Shown here piece by piece: positions 9,622-20,491 of a DNA stretch of 64,000 bases. Below the pieces are notes generated by a model that was not told where the DNA came from, ran no database searches, and worked only from the letters and a program-made list of their open reading frames with translations. The stretch comes from Trichomonas vaginalis G3 (Eukaryota; Parabasalia; Trichomonadida; Trichomonadidae). The number at the start of each line of letters is the position of its first letter. The stretch's first letter is position 1. Both the position numbers and the translations under genes were made by a program. The DNA lies in assembly GCF_026262505.1 (NCBI RefSeq), contig NC_067203.1:5146001-5210000 (forward strand), in the 5' to 3' direction.

Positions 9622-10320
9622 TTGTTAACGTACTTCATTAGAATGAATCCTTACAAAGGGTTTGTCGATCGAATTTACCTAATTGGTATTTCCAATCAGA
9701 TTGAAGAAGGTAAAATGACATGGGAAGAAGCTTGCACCCATGTTCCCATCGCCCCAACCCTTCAATCAAATGATTTCAAATATTTAGATGTTTCAAAATC
9801 TTTTTTACAAAATCAATTTAGCTTACAGAATATCCCATTGCCTAAAGGCAAGAAAGGTCGTAGGGTCAATCCCTACGACCAAATCAAAGCTCTTGCTGTG
9901 ATACATGACCACTGGGCCTTTCCCTGTGGTCAAACAAAACAATGGAAACGTTTGAAATTACAACAAATTGATGTATCTTATAGAGAAGTACGCAGATACT
10001 TCAAAGAAAATCATTTCACCAAGACGCGATTAGAGCATGCCGGGCCAGAAACAGCAGTAAGATATTGGGCGCTTTCACCCAATCTTATCTGGCACGCAGA
10101 TGTTCATTATTTTAGGGGTGTTCGTGGCCAGTATATTTATGGCATAATCGACGATTTTAGCCGCAAAGTCCTAGCGTGTATACAAATACCAGATATGCTG
10201 GCAGCGACGACAGCGAACGTTGCGGCTTCCGCCTTCATTGAATTTGGCGCCACTTATTGTTTCTGGACCGACAACGGTTCAGAAAATAGGGGCGCCTTTC
10301 AAGATCTACTTGATCTTTAA
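9622..10320 (+). CDS. DDE integrase (rve family), 5' part only
   Basis: 232 residues beginning MNPYKGFVDRIYLIGISNQI if the second ATG is used, which fits its context better than the first. A helix-turn-helix-like N-terminal half (about 20-130) is followed by an rve integrase core: IWHADVHYFRG around residue 155, YIYGIIDDFSRKVLA, and FWTDNGSENRGAF near the end. The core stops shortly after its second acidic motif, where element B begins, so the gene is incomplete. Proteins of this type are annotated in large numbers in T. vaginalis as integrase-core proteins; I infer a dispersed mobile element. Confidence 0.7.
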   Translation: MLTYFIRMNPYKGFVDRIYLIGISNQIEEGKMTWEEACTHVPIAPTLQSNDFKYLDVSKSFLQNQFSLQNIPLPKGKKGRRVNPYDQIKALAVIHDHWAFPCGQTKQWKRLKLQQIDVSYREVRRYFKENHFTKTRLEHAGPETAVRYWALSPNLIWHADVHYFRGVRGQYIYGIIDDFSRKVLACIQIPDMLAATTANVAASAFIEFGATYCFWTDNGSENRGAFQDLLDL

Positions 10321-10335
10321 TTAATATACATATCA

Positions 10336-10500
10336 TGTGTACTGAGGCACTGCGCGCCTCCTTACCCATTATATGTGAATTTGACACTTTACAAAACCGT
10401 TAACGTATATTTTACAACACAAACACAAACACCAACTTAACCTTAAATAATATTTATAAAGCCACCAACCACTTCACCTTCACTAACGTTTTCACAAACG
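10336..10500. repeat. Maverick terminal sequence of element B
   Basis: GTGTACTGAGGCACTGCGCG and the following ~150 bp (GACACTTTAC, TTAACGTATATTTTACAACA, CCAACTTAACCTTAAATA) recur at 20511-20690 at the left end of element C in the same orientation. The GAGGCACTGCGCGCCTC hairpin (10344-10360) lies at the tip. The exact first base is uncertain here. Confidence 0.6.
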
Positions 10501-10506
10501 ATTTCA

Positions 10507-10860
10507 CTACTGTAAAAAATAAACGTTCTCACTTACAAAAGTATTGCAACTCCTCCCATTGCTGTGCTTCACACAATAGTTCATATTCTTCAGTATCGCT
10601 GCTGTCGCTCCAATCGTCAGAGTCAAAGTCACTGTCAAAATAAATGTTAGTAAGTTTTGACAAAGTAATGAAACACGTTTACCGTTTGTATCGTATGCTT
10701 GTATAAACTTTCCATTCTTCATTCCTTCATAAACGCTCAAACTAACTTTACCCTTTTCCCTCGTATCTGATAGAATGTATTTTCACGAGGAACGAAGAAC
10801 AAATTCTTGAACTCATGACCGTTGTAGTTTGTTATCTCAATAGTTTTTCGTCATTTATAT
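10507..10860 (-). pseudogene. Decayed small acidic Maverick gene
   Basis: Leftward coding signal is visible in more than one frame, including a highly acidic stretch (DSDFDSDDWSDSSDTEEYEL). The product is not recognisable. It is the outermost gene of the element on this side. It looks broken. Confidence 0.35.
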
Positions 10861-10957
10861 AAAAATTAATGATATCACCACTCCACACGTATGAAAACAT
10901 AGCACAAAAAATAAATTTAGGTGAAGTGGTGAAATCTCACTCTTTTTTCACCCGTTT

Positions 10958-11207
10958 TCACCCTGTTGAATTCATTGCTTTATAATCTTCCTTTCTCAAC
11001 TCTTTACTTCTTCTTAAGTTCAGCATGTTGTCCTCATGAAGTTTAATCTTCCTTAATATACCTTCTCTATCTAATGGTTGCTTTATCTTTCTAAACTGAA
11101 CTCTACCATCTTCATAGTATGAATGTAAAACCTTCTGGAATAGTTCCTGATTTAATGTATTCTACCAAAAACTTTTGTTTCATTGCTTCAGTGACTTTAG
11201 TCGTCAT
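10958..11207 (-). pseudogene. Small basic Maverick protein, looks broken
   Basis: The region begins MTTKVTEAMKQKFLVEYIKS and ends with a Lys/Arg-rich stretch (LRRSKELRKEDYKAMNSTG in a second frame). It looks broken once. The sequence just downstream (TTCACCCTGTTGAATTCATT) is shared with the end of the pVI-like gene of element C at 21310-21335, so the 3' flank is conserved between elements. Function unknown. Confidence 0.4.
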
Positions 11208-11255
11208 TTCAATCAAATAAAAATTTTAATATTAAATAAAAATAACGTTATTTTT

Positions 11256-11714
11256 TCAGTAAGGAAACGCAGGAGTTTTACGATTTATTTGAGGAGTAGG
11301 TTCTGGTTTAAATGTTGGAGTCGGTTTAGGAGTTGACTTTTGAACAGGGGTTTGTATTTCCATAGGTTCAGGAGTCATTGAAGGTGTTGTTTGTGAAGGC
11401 GTTGGTTTTGGCGAAGGTGTTGGAGTTTGTTTAACTTCAGCTACTTCAGTATTATTTACAACATTTGCTTTATTTCTTTTCAACATCATAACTGCTACTG
11501 CTGTAGCTAGCAAACCTAGTGGGAGACCATATTTTATATAAGGACTTGACCAAATGCTATTTTTGACAGGAGCTGGTGGAATACCTAACCTTGGTGAGAC
11601 TGCTCTTTGCCATTGTGCAGCTCGTAAGAAATATTCAATAGGTGCTCCATAATCGTTTGGTAAAGTTTGTTTCATAGATGGTGAAGGTTCACGAGAGCTT
11701 GATGAAGAACTCAT
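11256..11714 (-). CDS. Pro/Thr-rich single-span membrane protein (Maverick)
   Basis: 152 residues: a Ser-rich N-terminus, a membrane segment at about 66-84 (GLPLGLLATAVAVMML) and a C-terminal half made almost entirely of Pro, Thr, Ser, Lys and Glu (TPTPSPKPTPS). A T-rich box (TTTATTTTTAAAGC) precedes the start. It lies just downstream of the major capsid gene in the same direction. It could be a virion membrane or spike-stalk protein; that is inference. Confidence 0.6.
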   Translation of the reverse strand: MSSSSSSREPSPSMKQTLPNDYGAPIEYFLRAAQWQRAVSPRLGIPPAPVKNSIWSSPYIKYGLPLGLLATAVAVMMLKRNKANVVNNTEVAEVKQTPTPSPKPTPSQTTPSMTPEPMEIQTPVQKSTPKPTPTFKPEPTPQINRKTPAFPY

Positions 11715-11744
11715 TTATAAGCTTTAAAAATAAACGTTCATCCT

Positions 11745-13318
11745 TTATTCCTCACTGTCGTCCGTAGCTAAGTTATAGTCATCTAATCTTATTATGGGGA
11801 TGCCATTAGCACGCACCTGAATGGCAAAGCAACAATCCCTCATAAATCCAATAAGTGGCTTTGGTACATTTTCAGTTGCTAGTTCAATAGGTCCTTTAAC
11901 AGACAATTTGTATGTTATTGGAGCAGTAGATGTTTGACCTTGCTGGAAGCAAAAGTCCACTTCTGTTGGAAAACCACATAAGAAATGTGTGTTGTCATAG
12001 CTATCCCATTTATGTTCCACACTACCATCATCCACCAATGACCTCATAACATCTTCATTAAATCCTATCATATCATTGTTTGTATTGCAGGCGTTCGCAA
12101 CCATTTCATAAAATACAGATCCATATGATTTTTCGGGTTCTGCAGGCATATTTCCATAAGCTCCCATGGAAAGCCGAAGATATTTAAACTTAGGGTTCTC
12201 AAAATTAACATAATAGTTGTCTTTCTTTCTAAATAGTGCCCAAATACTTTTAACATTAATAGGCGTATAAGCTGCTGTAAATGTTGCACTTGAACTATCT
12301 GTATTCTTTGAGAATGAACCGTCCATAGGAATCCAATCCATAACTTTAACAGGAAAACATAAAGCCTCGTTTGTATAATGTTCTACAAGTTCTGTATAAA
12401 TGTTAGGGTCTAAAGAGAATGACTTTGGATGAATGAAACATTCATTAAAATCCATCTTTGTTCGAAATAGTTGCTGGGTTACAGTTGTAATAGTAACTGT
12501 TCCACTAGCTTCTACTGCCTTCGTTATCATAGTGAATGGTTCATTCCATGGAACAAATTTATTTGTCGGTGGATTTGAATCTGAAGCAAATGCAACTTTA
12601 AGAGTTGGATTGAAAGCAATGATATCATTTACAGATATAGATGTGCATTGTAAGGCGTCGCTACTGAACTTTACTTTAAGCTGAATGTTTCCTGCAAAAG
12701 CTGGAATAAATCGAATAGCTTCTAATGGAAGGAATCTTCTAACAGGAATTCTTAAACGAAGCTTAAAATCAAATGATTTTCCTGCTGTAATTGGACCACT
12801 AACAATTTGTCCTGTTCTGCATGTTCCCGAATGACTCCATACATCTTCATGTCGAGTCTTTGAGAAAACATCTACTTTCTTTATTTGTTCGGTAGTTTGT
12901 GAGTTTGAAGTTATATATGCTTCTTCTTTGCGTTGTCTTGAGAATATACGATACGACCATTTGCAAGGATTTGATATCCAGCAACTGCATAGAAAGCGTC
13001 ATCGAAACCAATCCAAAATCCTGGTGGGTTTGTTTTATTGGAACCTGAACCAATTTCTTTATCTACAATAAATTGACCTTCCATTTTATACGTAATGAAT
13101 GTATTGTAAAGGTCCAACATATTTTCACCAGGAGGTGAGAGATTGAATGTTACCCATGTGTTATCTTTAGCAGTTCCAGGTTGTGATGGAATCTTTGCGT
13201 CAGAATATTTTCTATTAGTGTCACCAATTTGAACTGCATTGTCTATGATATCGAAATATGAGCGAATCTGATGAATATGCTCTGCTGGAGTAAATTCGTT
13301 TAGCTGTTCGTTCTGCAT
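11745..13318 (-). pseudogene. Major capsid protein (double jelly-roll type) of element B
   Basis: Leftward coding of about 520 codons. The N-terminal part starts MQNEQLNEFTPAEHIHQIRS and the C-terminal part includes IRLDDYNLATDDSEE. Size, beta-rich composition, order beside a penton-like gene, and the element type suggest the Polinton major capsid protein with two jelly rolls; I see no short motif that proves it. It looks broken about twice. The start is preceded by ATATTTTTATCTGAAG. Structural comparison would settle the assignment. Confidence 0.65.
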
Positions 13319-13345
13319 GTATTTACTTCAGATAAAAATATCTAT

Positions 13346-13680
13346 TTACTTCATTATTCTCACTCTTCTTCTTGGCATTCGTGGTGGAAGTTGTTTCTTG
13401 ACATTTGCAATGAACTGTACATTCTCTTTTGTCTCAACTTCTTTCACTGGCGGGTCAGGATTCTTTGACTCGGTTTGTTTTTCAATGAAATTCACGAACT
13501 TTGCAATAAGCTCTTGGTTCGTTATTGAAAGTACATCTGGCTTCTTTTCTTCTGGTTCTATTGACTTTTCAGTTTGAATAGAAGGTTTAACATGGGCTTC
13601 GCCCTCGGTGCCATGCACCTTAATACTGTCGCTTTCTGCATTCGCTAATGGAACCTTTCTTTTTCTTACGTATATTTACC
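13346..13680 (-). pseudogene. Basic-tailed small Maverick protein with inserted hairpin sequence
   Basis: Coding signal for about 100 residues; the 90-codon open part ends KKQLPPRMPRRRVRIMK, a basic tail typical of DNA- or capsid-bound proteins. Near its N-terminus a paired GC-rich hairpin (13594-13619) is read through as HGTEGEAH. It directly precedes the major capsid gene in the other coordinate sense (same strand, upstream). It looks broken once. Function unknown. Confidence 0.45.
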
Positions 13681-13817
13681 ATCTTTACTCTGACTTACGT
13701 AATAGAAAGGATGTTGTATTCTCTTGCGTCATTTAATATAATAGACTCTCGCTCTGATTTTGACAAGCTCATTTTACATCGGTTAAAGTTTTAATTTTGT
13801 TTTTTATCTGCAGTCAA

Positions 13818-14066
13818 ATGACTCAGACAAGCCCTACGGACAAGACCCAAGGGGTCATAGATGTTGAAGCATTGAAGAAAGAAATTCGTGAGCAAATTTT
13901 ATCCGAACTGAAGGAACAAAAACAAGAACAAAAGCCAGAGAGACCAAAGAGAAAACTTAGTGAAAAACAACTTGCTGCATTAGCTGCTGGAAGACAAAAG
14001 AACCCAAGACTACTGGCGAAAAAAGCTAGAGAAGAAGCTAAAGAAGCTGAAGCAAAGAAAGAGTAA
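13818..14066 (+). CDS. Small coiled-coil protein (Maverick)
   Basis: Starting at MTQTSPTDKTQG (the second ATG, which follows the T-rich TTTTTTATCTGCAG box), it has about 82 residues. It is almost entirely helical and charged: a coiled-coil stretch (EALKKEIREQILSELKEQKQ) followed by a basic, Ala-rich tail (RKLSEKQLAALAAGRQKNPR). It lies 25 bp upstream of the penton-like gene. It may be a scaffold or a nucleic-acid-binding virion protein. Confidence 0.6.
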   Translation: MTQTSPTDKTQGVIDVEALKKEIREQILSELKEQKQEQKPERPKRKLSEKQLAALAAGRQKNPRLLAKKAREEAKEAEAKKE

Positions 14067-14090
14067 ATGGTTTATTTTTATCCGAATTAA

Positions 14091-14948
14091 ATGTATAGAC
14101 AAATACCTTTATCTGTTGCGTTCAGTAGTGAAAACCCTGACGTCAAAATAAAGGGGAACAGAGTAACTTTTAAGTTTCCAACAGACTGGATTGTGAACAT
14201 AAATGAAGAGAAGTACATTGGCATAACAAATATGTATATAACACGTGCTTTCAGAAAGGTTGACTTTATACTTTAAGTCGAGATAGAAAATGACGAACAG
14301 TCTTTAAGCGCCCAAAACATTCACATATACAAATACTTTAAAGACGATACAACATTGCAACAATGTATGATTTCATTTAATGAGATGTTCGAGAAAAAGT
14401 TCAACATTGAAGTACAAACTTTACAGCCTTTACGTGAGTTTCTTGCACAACTGAAAGAAGAAGGTAGTCGGCCACAACTTATAGACTTTCATTATGAATT
14501 TAATGAAAATGAAGATGGAACACATGACTGTCAGTTTGTTGTATTCTCACCATTCAATGAAGTCGCTAAAGAGAAAGAAAATCCATTACGTATAAGATTT
14601 CAAATCTCTGAACCAAGTGATGATTTCAAGAATGTTTTCAATTATGATGCAATGCTTCCGAGGAAAAATGAATTTTCAAAGATTGTAACACCTGGCATTT
14701 GGGATAGAAAGCAAGCTATATTATATTCAAACTTAAGTAAGGGAGTTGAAAATGAGTTCATTGGTCATACAAGAACTTCACCACTTCCTAACCCTAAATA
14801 CTATAAATTAACTGGCTTCAATCGTGAGTTTTGGATAGACATGTTCTCCATTCATGACCATAACTGCCCAGTGTTCTTACCTCCAGACCATAAGGACTGT
14901 CTCTACATTGAAGCACAACTCTTAAACTCTACCATCGCAGTATTGTAA
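14091..14948 (+). pseudogene. Penton-like minor capsid protein of element B
   Basis: Coding for about 285 residues. The N-terminus (VTFKFPTDWIV ... KYIGITNMYI) resembles the start of the related proteins at 22091-22954 and 59887-60663 (F.YP.RW followed by an Ile/Arg-rich strand), a pattern I take for the single jelly-roll minor capsid family. The box TTTATTTTTATCCGAATTAA precedes the ATG. It looks broken once. Confidence 0.55.
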
Positions 14949-14989
14949 AATCTACGCTAGTTTTATTTTTTTCTGAAAATTTTATTTGA

Positions 14990-15565
14990 GTGAAAGGCAT
15001 GGAAGGTGAAGGGCATTGGCAAACACTCGAACATGACAATGACTATGAAATCTTTTCAGAGTACCCTTATCCAATTAGACGTATAAGCAATAAAAGAGTT
15101 GTTAGTGAGTTTGACCAAGGAGATGGTTATATTTGTGTAAATTTAAACAAACACAAGCTGATGAAACATAGAATAGTTGCAGAAACTTTCATTCCGAACC
15201 CTGAAGGACTTCGTGAAGTAGACCATATAAACAAAGACAGAGGAGACTTTCATATCTCGAACTTAAGATGGACGACAAGAAGAGAAAACATGAGAAATAT
15301 TTCTGGTTCAAATGGCTATTGGTTTGACATTGTTAACTCTCTTCCTGAAGACGCTGTTGAAATTATACAATACTCATATCACACGTTAGAGAACTACTAC
15401 TATGTCCCAAGTGAAGATGCCTTTTACTATTTCATGGGAACTCAATACAGACGAATGAATGTCTTAAGACAGTATAACAAAGATTATATAAACATTACAG
15501 ATGTAGAAGGAAGAAGAACAAAGCTGTCTATTGCAAAGTTTAAGAGAGACAATGGTTATACATAA
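14990..15565 (+). CDS. HNH homing-type endonuclease (NUMOD4-HNH)
   Basis: 191 residues. The N-terminal NUMOD4-like part is GHWQTLEHDNDYEIFSEYPY, followed by the HNH domain KHRIVAETFIPNPEGL, VDHINKDRGDFHISNLRWTT and RENMRN, with the expected His-Arg, Asp-His-Ile-Asn and N-x-x-x-L-R-W features. Phage and giant-virus free-standing endonucleases of this type nick or cut DNA at specific sites and drive their own spread. It lies between the penton-like gene and the polymerase, convergent with the latter. The C-terminal ~80 residues match no domain I know. Confidence 0.8.
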   Translation: MKGMEGEGHWQTLEHDNDYEIFSEYPYPIRRISNKRVVSEFDQGDGYICVNLNKHKLMKHRIVAETFIPNPEGLREVDHINKDRGDFHISNLRWTTRRENMRNISGSNGYWFDIVNSLPEDAVEIIQYSYHTLENYYYVPSEDAFYYFMGTQYRRMNVLRQYNKDYINITDVEGRRTKLSIAKFKRDNGYT

Positions 15566-15584
15566 ATGAGAAAAATATATGACC

Positions 15585-15615
15585 TCATGGGCTTCGCCCT
15601 CACCGCTAGCGGCTT
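15585..15615. terminator. Paired hairpin between convergent genes
   Basis: GGGCTTCGCCC (15589-15599) followed by CCGCTAGCGG (15603-15612), lying between the HNH gene and the polymerase, which converge. It is one of a family of paired hairpins in these elements. A role in transcript ending is inferred from position. Confidence 0.5.
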
Positions 15616-15659
15616 ATTTTTATCACGAATGACCTCATTGCTGACAAAAATAAATGACC

Positions 15660-18374
15660 TCAGAACTTCAACTTACGAATAAAGCTTGTTTTAGTCGTTA
15701 TTGAGAAGTTAAACTTTTCAGCAAAGCAAGGTTGACATGACTTACATAAGTCAAATCCAATCTCTTGACCATCATGAAGTGCTTTGTAAAGTTTCATTAA
15801 ACTGAACTCAGAGTCTTTGTCATATGTTCCAACAGGTATGTGAATGTTCTTATCTTCATTGTAATAGCATTGTATAGCTTCAGGAAACATTTCATTTGCT
15901 GTTAAAGCAAGGACGTCTTGTTTGATACCTTTGCAACGTGCATGGAATGCAACTTCATTTAAATCGTTAGTGAGTAAGTCTATGTAGGTCTTCTTTCCAC
16001 AAAATATTGACTTGTATGCTAAACTTTGTTTTCCAGGTGTTATTTCTGCGAAGTCAGAATGAAATTGACCAAGGTTCTTTCCTATAAGTTCGCGACCGTA
16101 TCTCTTCTTAAACTCTGCTGCAAGCTTTGGTATGTCTTCATTGAAAATATGCATGCTATCACAGTCCTGGTAAAATATTTGAAGGCCCATATCCTCAGCA
16201 GTGCAAAATACTTCGTTCATTATTCTCTTCGACATTGACAGAATATTAACACCAAGTGGACAGAAGTTAAAGTGTCTGCAAATGCTTTTCGTTAGCTTGA
16301 AAATAGTTTTATCTGAACCATCCAAACCTTCGAACTTCACTATATGGTTGTAGTTTCTGATGGCATATCTTATAGCATCTTTGTCATTTACTATGGTTAT
16401 TTTTGACTCAATAGGAGATAGAATAGTTTTGCCATAAATACTGTTCAGAATGAGCTTTATATTTTCTTGCAAAGGATTTCCTTCTTTCTTATACTTTAAC
16501 CTTAACTCAAACAACTTCTTTACTTCATCTCTTATTCTAATATCTCTGTTTCCATCGTAATAGTATCCTTGCAACACTTCACATTTGACACCTTGATATT
16601 TTATGAGGTCTTGTAATGTTATATGGTCAACATACATTAAACAGCAAGTGTTTGAACTTCTGGGAACGTTAAGTTCTGGATTTAGTTCAGGGTCACAAAC
16701 TATTAAAGGAAAGTGTCTATGTATTCCAATCTCTGTTATCTTAATGAGAACAAAGAAGCCAGACATAAACTTTTCACCAATGGGTTCCTTTTGGTCGTCA
16801 TCGAATAAATGTCTCATGAGATACTCTGTGCTTAACATTTCTTTCTTCATAACCTTTGGAATACCTTCTAAAGTATAAAGTCTTGCTATAGCTGATGGAT
16901 ATAATGAAACAGCGTCGAAATCAGCAATGAGTTTCTTTTCGCTCTTTTGTTTCATGTTATCTGACAGCATACATCTTCCACCTTGAATACAGCGTGAAAT
17001 AAATTCTCTTGGTTTATTTGAGAGGTCATATAAATTTCCATTCGGGAAGTACACTCTGTTCTCAAACAATTTGTTAGCAATTGAACAAATACTAACGTAG
17101 TCATAAACGTTTAAATCAAATTCTTTCAATATCATTGCGGAACTTAACAAAACCTTCTCTTAAAATTCTTACATCTTGTTTGCAATAAAATGTGCTATAC
17201 TTTTCTAAGTCGAAGTGGTTTCATCTATTCTGCAACCTTTGATGGAATCTATGTTTTTCATGAACGTATCCGCATCCTGGATAAACTTACATGCTTCAGA
17301 AATGACACCAGTTCTGTTGTCATTTGCTAACAAAACACTGCTGTAGTAGTTGTATGGAAATACTTCTTTCGGTCCTGTTTGTAAGTTAAACATAGCAGGA
17401 AATAGTTTAAGCTTCTTATTTATAACACTGTAAGAGTCTTTTATAATAATTGCCCTTCCTTTATATAAGCCAGTTATTTGCATTGTTCGTGAACCTTTAA
17501 TGATGGGAGTTCCTTTCACTTCTGTCATGTGTCTTAAGATGAAGTTTATATCATAACTGAGGTTATGGAAATATATTAAACTCTTGTCAGGAAGTCGTTC
17601 CAAAAATTCTGTTGCACAGTTCTGACCCCAAATGCTTTGACTCACTGAACCATCTTCACTGTCATAACAGATGTTAAAGGCTTTATGAAAGCCATCTGTG
17701 CTACACTCAAAGTCAGCAAAGAAAACGTGCTCAGGAATGAACTTGCACTTTTTTTATTTACTTCTTTTGACTCGGCTTTCTTCTTCAGTTGTACACAATA
17801 CTTTGGAGCATATGTCAAATCTTTAAATGGTGCAAGGTTCTGTTTATATAAGTCAGTCGTATATGTGAAAAGTTCTCCATAAGAAATAGGTTCGAAATAT
17901 TTGCACTCCCACAATGTTTTCATAACATCCCATAACGGTGTTGTTCTATCATAACGAACTACATATTTTGTTCTCTCTCTTTGTATAAATCTTCATCTGT
18001 TTCTCAATGTTCATTCCACCACACTCCTTCAAGATTTCTATATAGTTGCGAATGAAATATGTTGTCATTGGTAATCTTTCATTTAGCATGTAGTGGTCTT
18101 CAACAAGAAGTAAGTCAATAGTTCGAACAGTTTCACATTCTTTTGGTATGTATCTCTTTATTTCATTATGTCTTGAGTCATTGAAGTAACCAATGGTAAC
18201 ATTAAATGCTATACCTGTTGCGTCAGAAATTTCTTGTACTTTACTTTGAGGAAAGTCTCTAACACGAATGACTTCTCTCATGTGGTCAATAGTTTCTTCA
18301 TTTACTCCAGCCTGAATGCAAGCATAAACGAAACAATTGTCTTCTGTCATAAGTGCTGCAGTTCTTTTGTTCAA
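15660..18374 (-). pseudogene. Protein-primed family B DNA polymerase of element B
   Basis: Leftward coding carries the family B signature: 3'-5' exonuclease motifs (VFFADFECSTDG-like, FHNLSYDINF), polymerase motif A (DFDAVSLYPSAIARLY), motif B (ILNSIYGKT) and motif C with the metal-binding pair (FYQDCDSMHIF). In Polintons this enzyme copies the element from a protein primer. The C-terminus ends TTKTSFIRKLKF. The region looks broken several times. It matches the polymerase of element C (33236-36003) very closely, though the flanking genes differ. Confidence 0.85.
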
Positions 18375-18472
18375 TTCATTGAAGATTTGGTAGCGTTCAA
18401 GATTTATAGGTAATGTGCAATGTGCAACGTATTACTTCCAAGAACTGACCGCTTCTCTTCTTTATAGACTTC

Positions 18473-19535
18473 TTATTCACCATTATTTTCCAAGCTTTCT
18501 ATAAGTNNNNNNNNNNNNNNNNNNNNNNNNNNNNNNNNNNNNNNNNNNNNNNNNNNNNNNNNNNNNNNNNNNNNNNNNNNNNNNNNNNNNNNNNNNNNNN
18601 NNNNNNACGGTGCAATTTTTGCCAATTGACCTCTGAGAATGTACCTTGTCTTCACACATGACTCAAGATACTTCATCTTCTCATCTGTAACAAGACCAGA
18701 GTTCCTGAGACATGTAAGAATGCAAGGTTCGTTGACAATTGTTTCAATTGAATTGTAAATTCCATACCTTGTCAAGTCAATGTCAGACTTATTTATGAAC
18801 GGGAAGTATCCAGCATGTTGTCTGACTGCTTGAGAGTTAGGTTGGTACCATTCGAACTTGACACTTGCAATTCTTTCAATTGCATTCAAAATGTCTGAGT
18901 CGGAGTCAACCATTTGTTCTCTCTTTGTAGTCTTGAAAGCGTCAAGAAGTTTTGCGGCTGTTTGTTCATTGCCATGTGCATAGTAAATGTGACCATCCAA
19001 ATCTGTTATGGTCAATCTGAGATTGTGTCCTTTCTTATTTCCGTCTTGAATTGCAGCAAGTACTCCCATGAAGCCTTCTTTGTTCTTTCCTTCGTCAAAG
19101 TCTACTGTAAAGGTTCGACCAGATGTAATTTGACTTCTAACTTCACGATACTTTTCATATGCATATCTTGTTCTTTCCATGGGAGCATGTGCGTCTTCAC
19201 CTTTTCCTTTTTTCCTTCTCAAAGGATGCAATTGTTCGTCATGTTTCCAGTAGAATCTGGCAAAGCCGTCGTGTCCTTCAACTTGAGGTTCACTAACATC
19301 GAAAGGCATGTCCATAAGACGTTCTTCTTCTAACCTCTCTAGTCTGTTTGGATAATTGGCACGTGCTGTTTCCAAATCTAATTCGTAGGTCAGACCAGCC
19401 AGTTTGTCATAGACTTTTATGGGTCTTCCTTTCTTATATTTAAACTTCTTCGAAACTCTCCAACCATATCTTTGCAACTCTGCTTTTATTCTAGCAGACT
19501 TTCTGTCCATTCTATATGGGGGCATTTTTATAAAA
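18473..19535 (-). pseudogene. N-terminal region of the Maverick polymerase B, or a separate upstream protein
   Basis: From MPPYRMDRKSARIKAELQRY (start at 19526, after TTTATTTTTATAAAA) the frame runs ~340 residues to an assembly gap. It holds a basic N-terminus, a central beta-rich part (FTVDFDEGKN, LRLTITDLDGHIYYAHG), then FPFINKSDIDLTRYGIYNSI and PCILTCLRNSGLVTDEKM. The last segment resembles NCFVYACIQAGVDEET at the start of the downstream polymerase frame, hinting at an internal repeat. In related elements a long N-terminal region of this kind precedes the polymerase. The gap at 18507-18606 prevents a decision. Confidence 0.5.
18507..18606. other. Assembly gap (100 N)
   Basis: Exactly 100 N in a row, the usual placeholder for a gap of unknown size. 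The true distance between the flanking sequences is not known. Confidence 0.99.
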
Positions 19536-19551
19536 ATAAATTTTTTTTTCT

Positions 19552-20136
19552 TTACTTTACATAACCGCCTGCTGCCATAAGTCTTTGACGCCAACCCATA
19601 CCAGCTAATGAAGGTTGACTTGGTTTAGTTTGGAAACTAAACTTTGGTTTTGGTTTATCTTCAGTTTTTGGTTTCTCTTCTTCTATCGGTTTTTCGTCAC
19701 TTTTCGGTTCCTCTGACTTTACTTCACTTGCAGGAACAGTTGTGTCGTCAACATCTTCATAAATATCATATGCCATTTGTTTTTGTTTTCCTTTCAACTT
19801 TTTGTGTTTGTTGTAAAGTTTAGAATATTTCGACTCTAAGTCAATGAGATGTTCTATAATGAACTGTTGGTCAGTGAAGTAAACTTTTCCATCTGTTGTC
19901 TCGAAAGCTCCTTCAGACTTCAATATTTTATTTGTGAGAGTCTGTTTCTTTTTTGAGATACTAGCCGTTCCATTTCTATGAAAAGTGACTTTATAGTTAG
20001 GGTTTGTATTTCCAGACCTGGCACTTTCTATTATTGAATTTTTCTCTTCATCTGTAAGTTCTTTGACAGGTTTTGACAATGGTTCTGAACTTTTTGTTTG
20101 TGGTGTCAAATCTACCGTTTCAACTTCTTCGGTCAT
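19552..20136 (-). CDS. Charged, partly coiled-coil Maverick protein, 194 aa
   Basis: It begins MTEEVETVDLTPQTKSSEPL. A central helical stretch (IIEHLIDLESKYSKLYNKHK) is followed by a long Lys/Glu/Pro linker and ends SLAGMGWRQRLMAAGGYVK, a short conserved-looking tail. The start is preceded by TTTTTTACTGAGATGAA, the same leader as the next two genes upstream. The first 25 codons recur at 63924 at the edge of the window, in element D. Such a linker with a short terminal motif suggests a scaffold or adaptor; function unknown. Confidence 0.65.
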   Translation of the reverse strand: MTEEVETVDLTPQTKSSEPLSKPVKELTDEEKNSIIESARSGNTNPNYKVTFHRNGTASISKKKQTLTNKILKSEGAFETTDGKVYFTDQQFIIEHLIDLESKYSKLYNKHKKLKGKQKQMAYDIYEDVDDTTVPASEVKSEEPKSDEKPIEEEKPKTEDKPKPKFSFQTKPSQPSLAGMGWRQRLMAAGGYVK

Positions 20137-20155
20137 TTCATCTCAGTAAAAAATT

Positions 20156-20320
20156 TTAGTTTGGTTTGTTTTCAACTGGTTGTTGTTGTGGAGGTGGAAT
20201 GGTTCCTTTAATAATATCATTCAGTTTCACATGCTGAGCCTGACTATATGGTATCGGTTTAAATGCTGGAAGCCGACAAATACATCTTGAACTCATTTGT
20301 CTCAATGCTGCATTGTTCAT
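20156..20320 (-). CDS. Small Maverick protein, 54 aa
   Basis: MNNAALRQMSSRCICRLPAF, then KPIPYSQAQ and a Pro/Gln-rich end (IPPPQQQPVENKPN). It sits between the pVI-like gene and the coiled-coil gene, with the leader TTTTTAACTAGGATGAA. A diverged relative lies at 63752 in element D with the same start and similar final sequence. Function unknown. Confidence 0.55.
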   Translation of the reverse strand: MNNAALRQMSSRCICRLPAFKPIPYSQAQHVKLNDIIKGTIPPPQQQPVENKPN

Positions 20321-20339
20321 TTCATCCTAGTTAAAAACC

Positions 20340-20491
20340 TTACATTTCCCAAGTTTGAGGTGGTTGCGGTTGGTTATTGTTTACCCATTGTTGTGCATGG
20401 TTATATCCTCTGTTAAAGAATCTTTCACCTTGGTCCATATAGTGTCCTGCTTGGTTATAGTAGTCATTTGCTTTGTTATAATAGTTTCCTG
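20340..20491 (-). pseudogene. pVI-like minor capsid protein, C-terminal fragment
   Basis: The last ~50 residues (GNYYNKANDYYNQAGHYMDQ, then GERFFNRGYNHAQQWVNN and a QPQPPQTW end) match the protein at 63300-63732 almost exactly. Its upstream part is replaced by the end of element C. The Tyr/Asn/Gln-rich repeats are unusual. Confidence 0.6.

Noticed and set aside
9622-10320. Reading the integrase-core gene as the integrase of Maverick element B
   Set aside because: Its sequence is unlike the integrases at 28974 and 62352, it lies outside the terminal sequence of element B, and it stops where that element begins.
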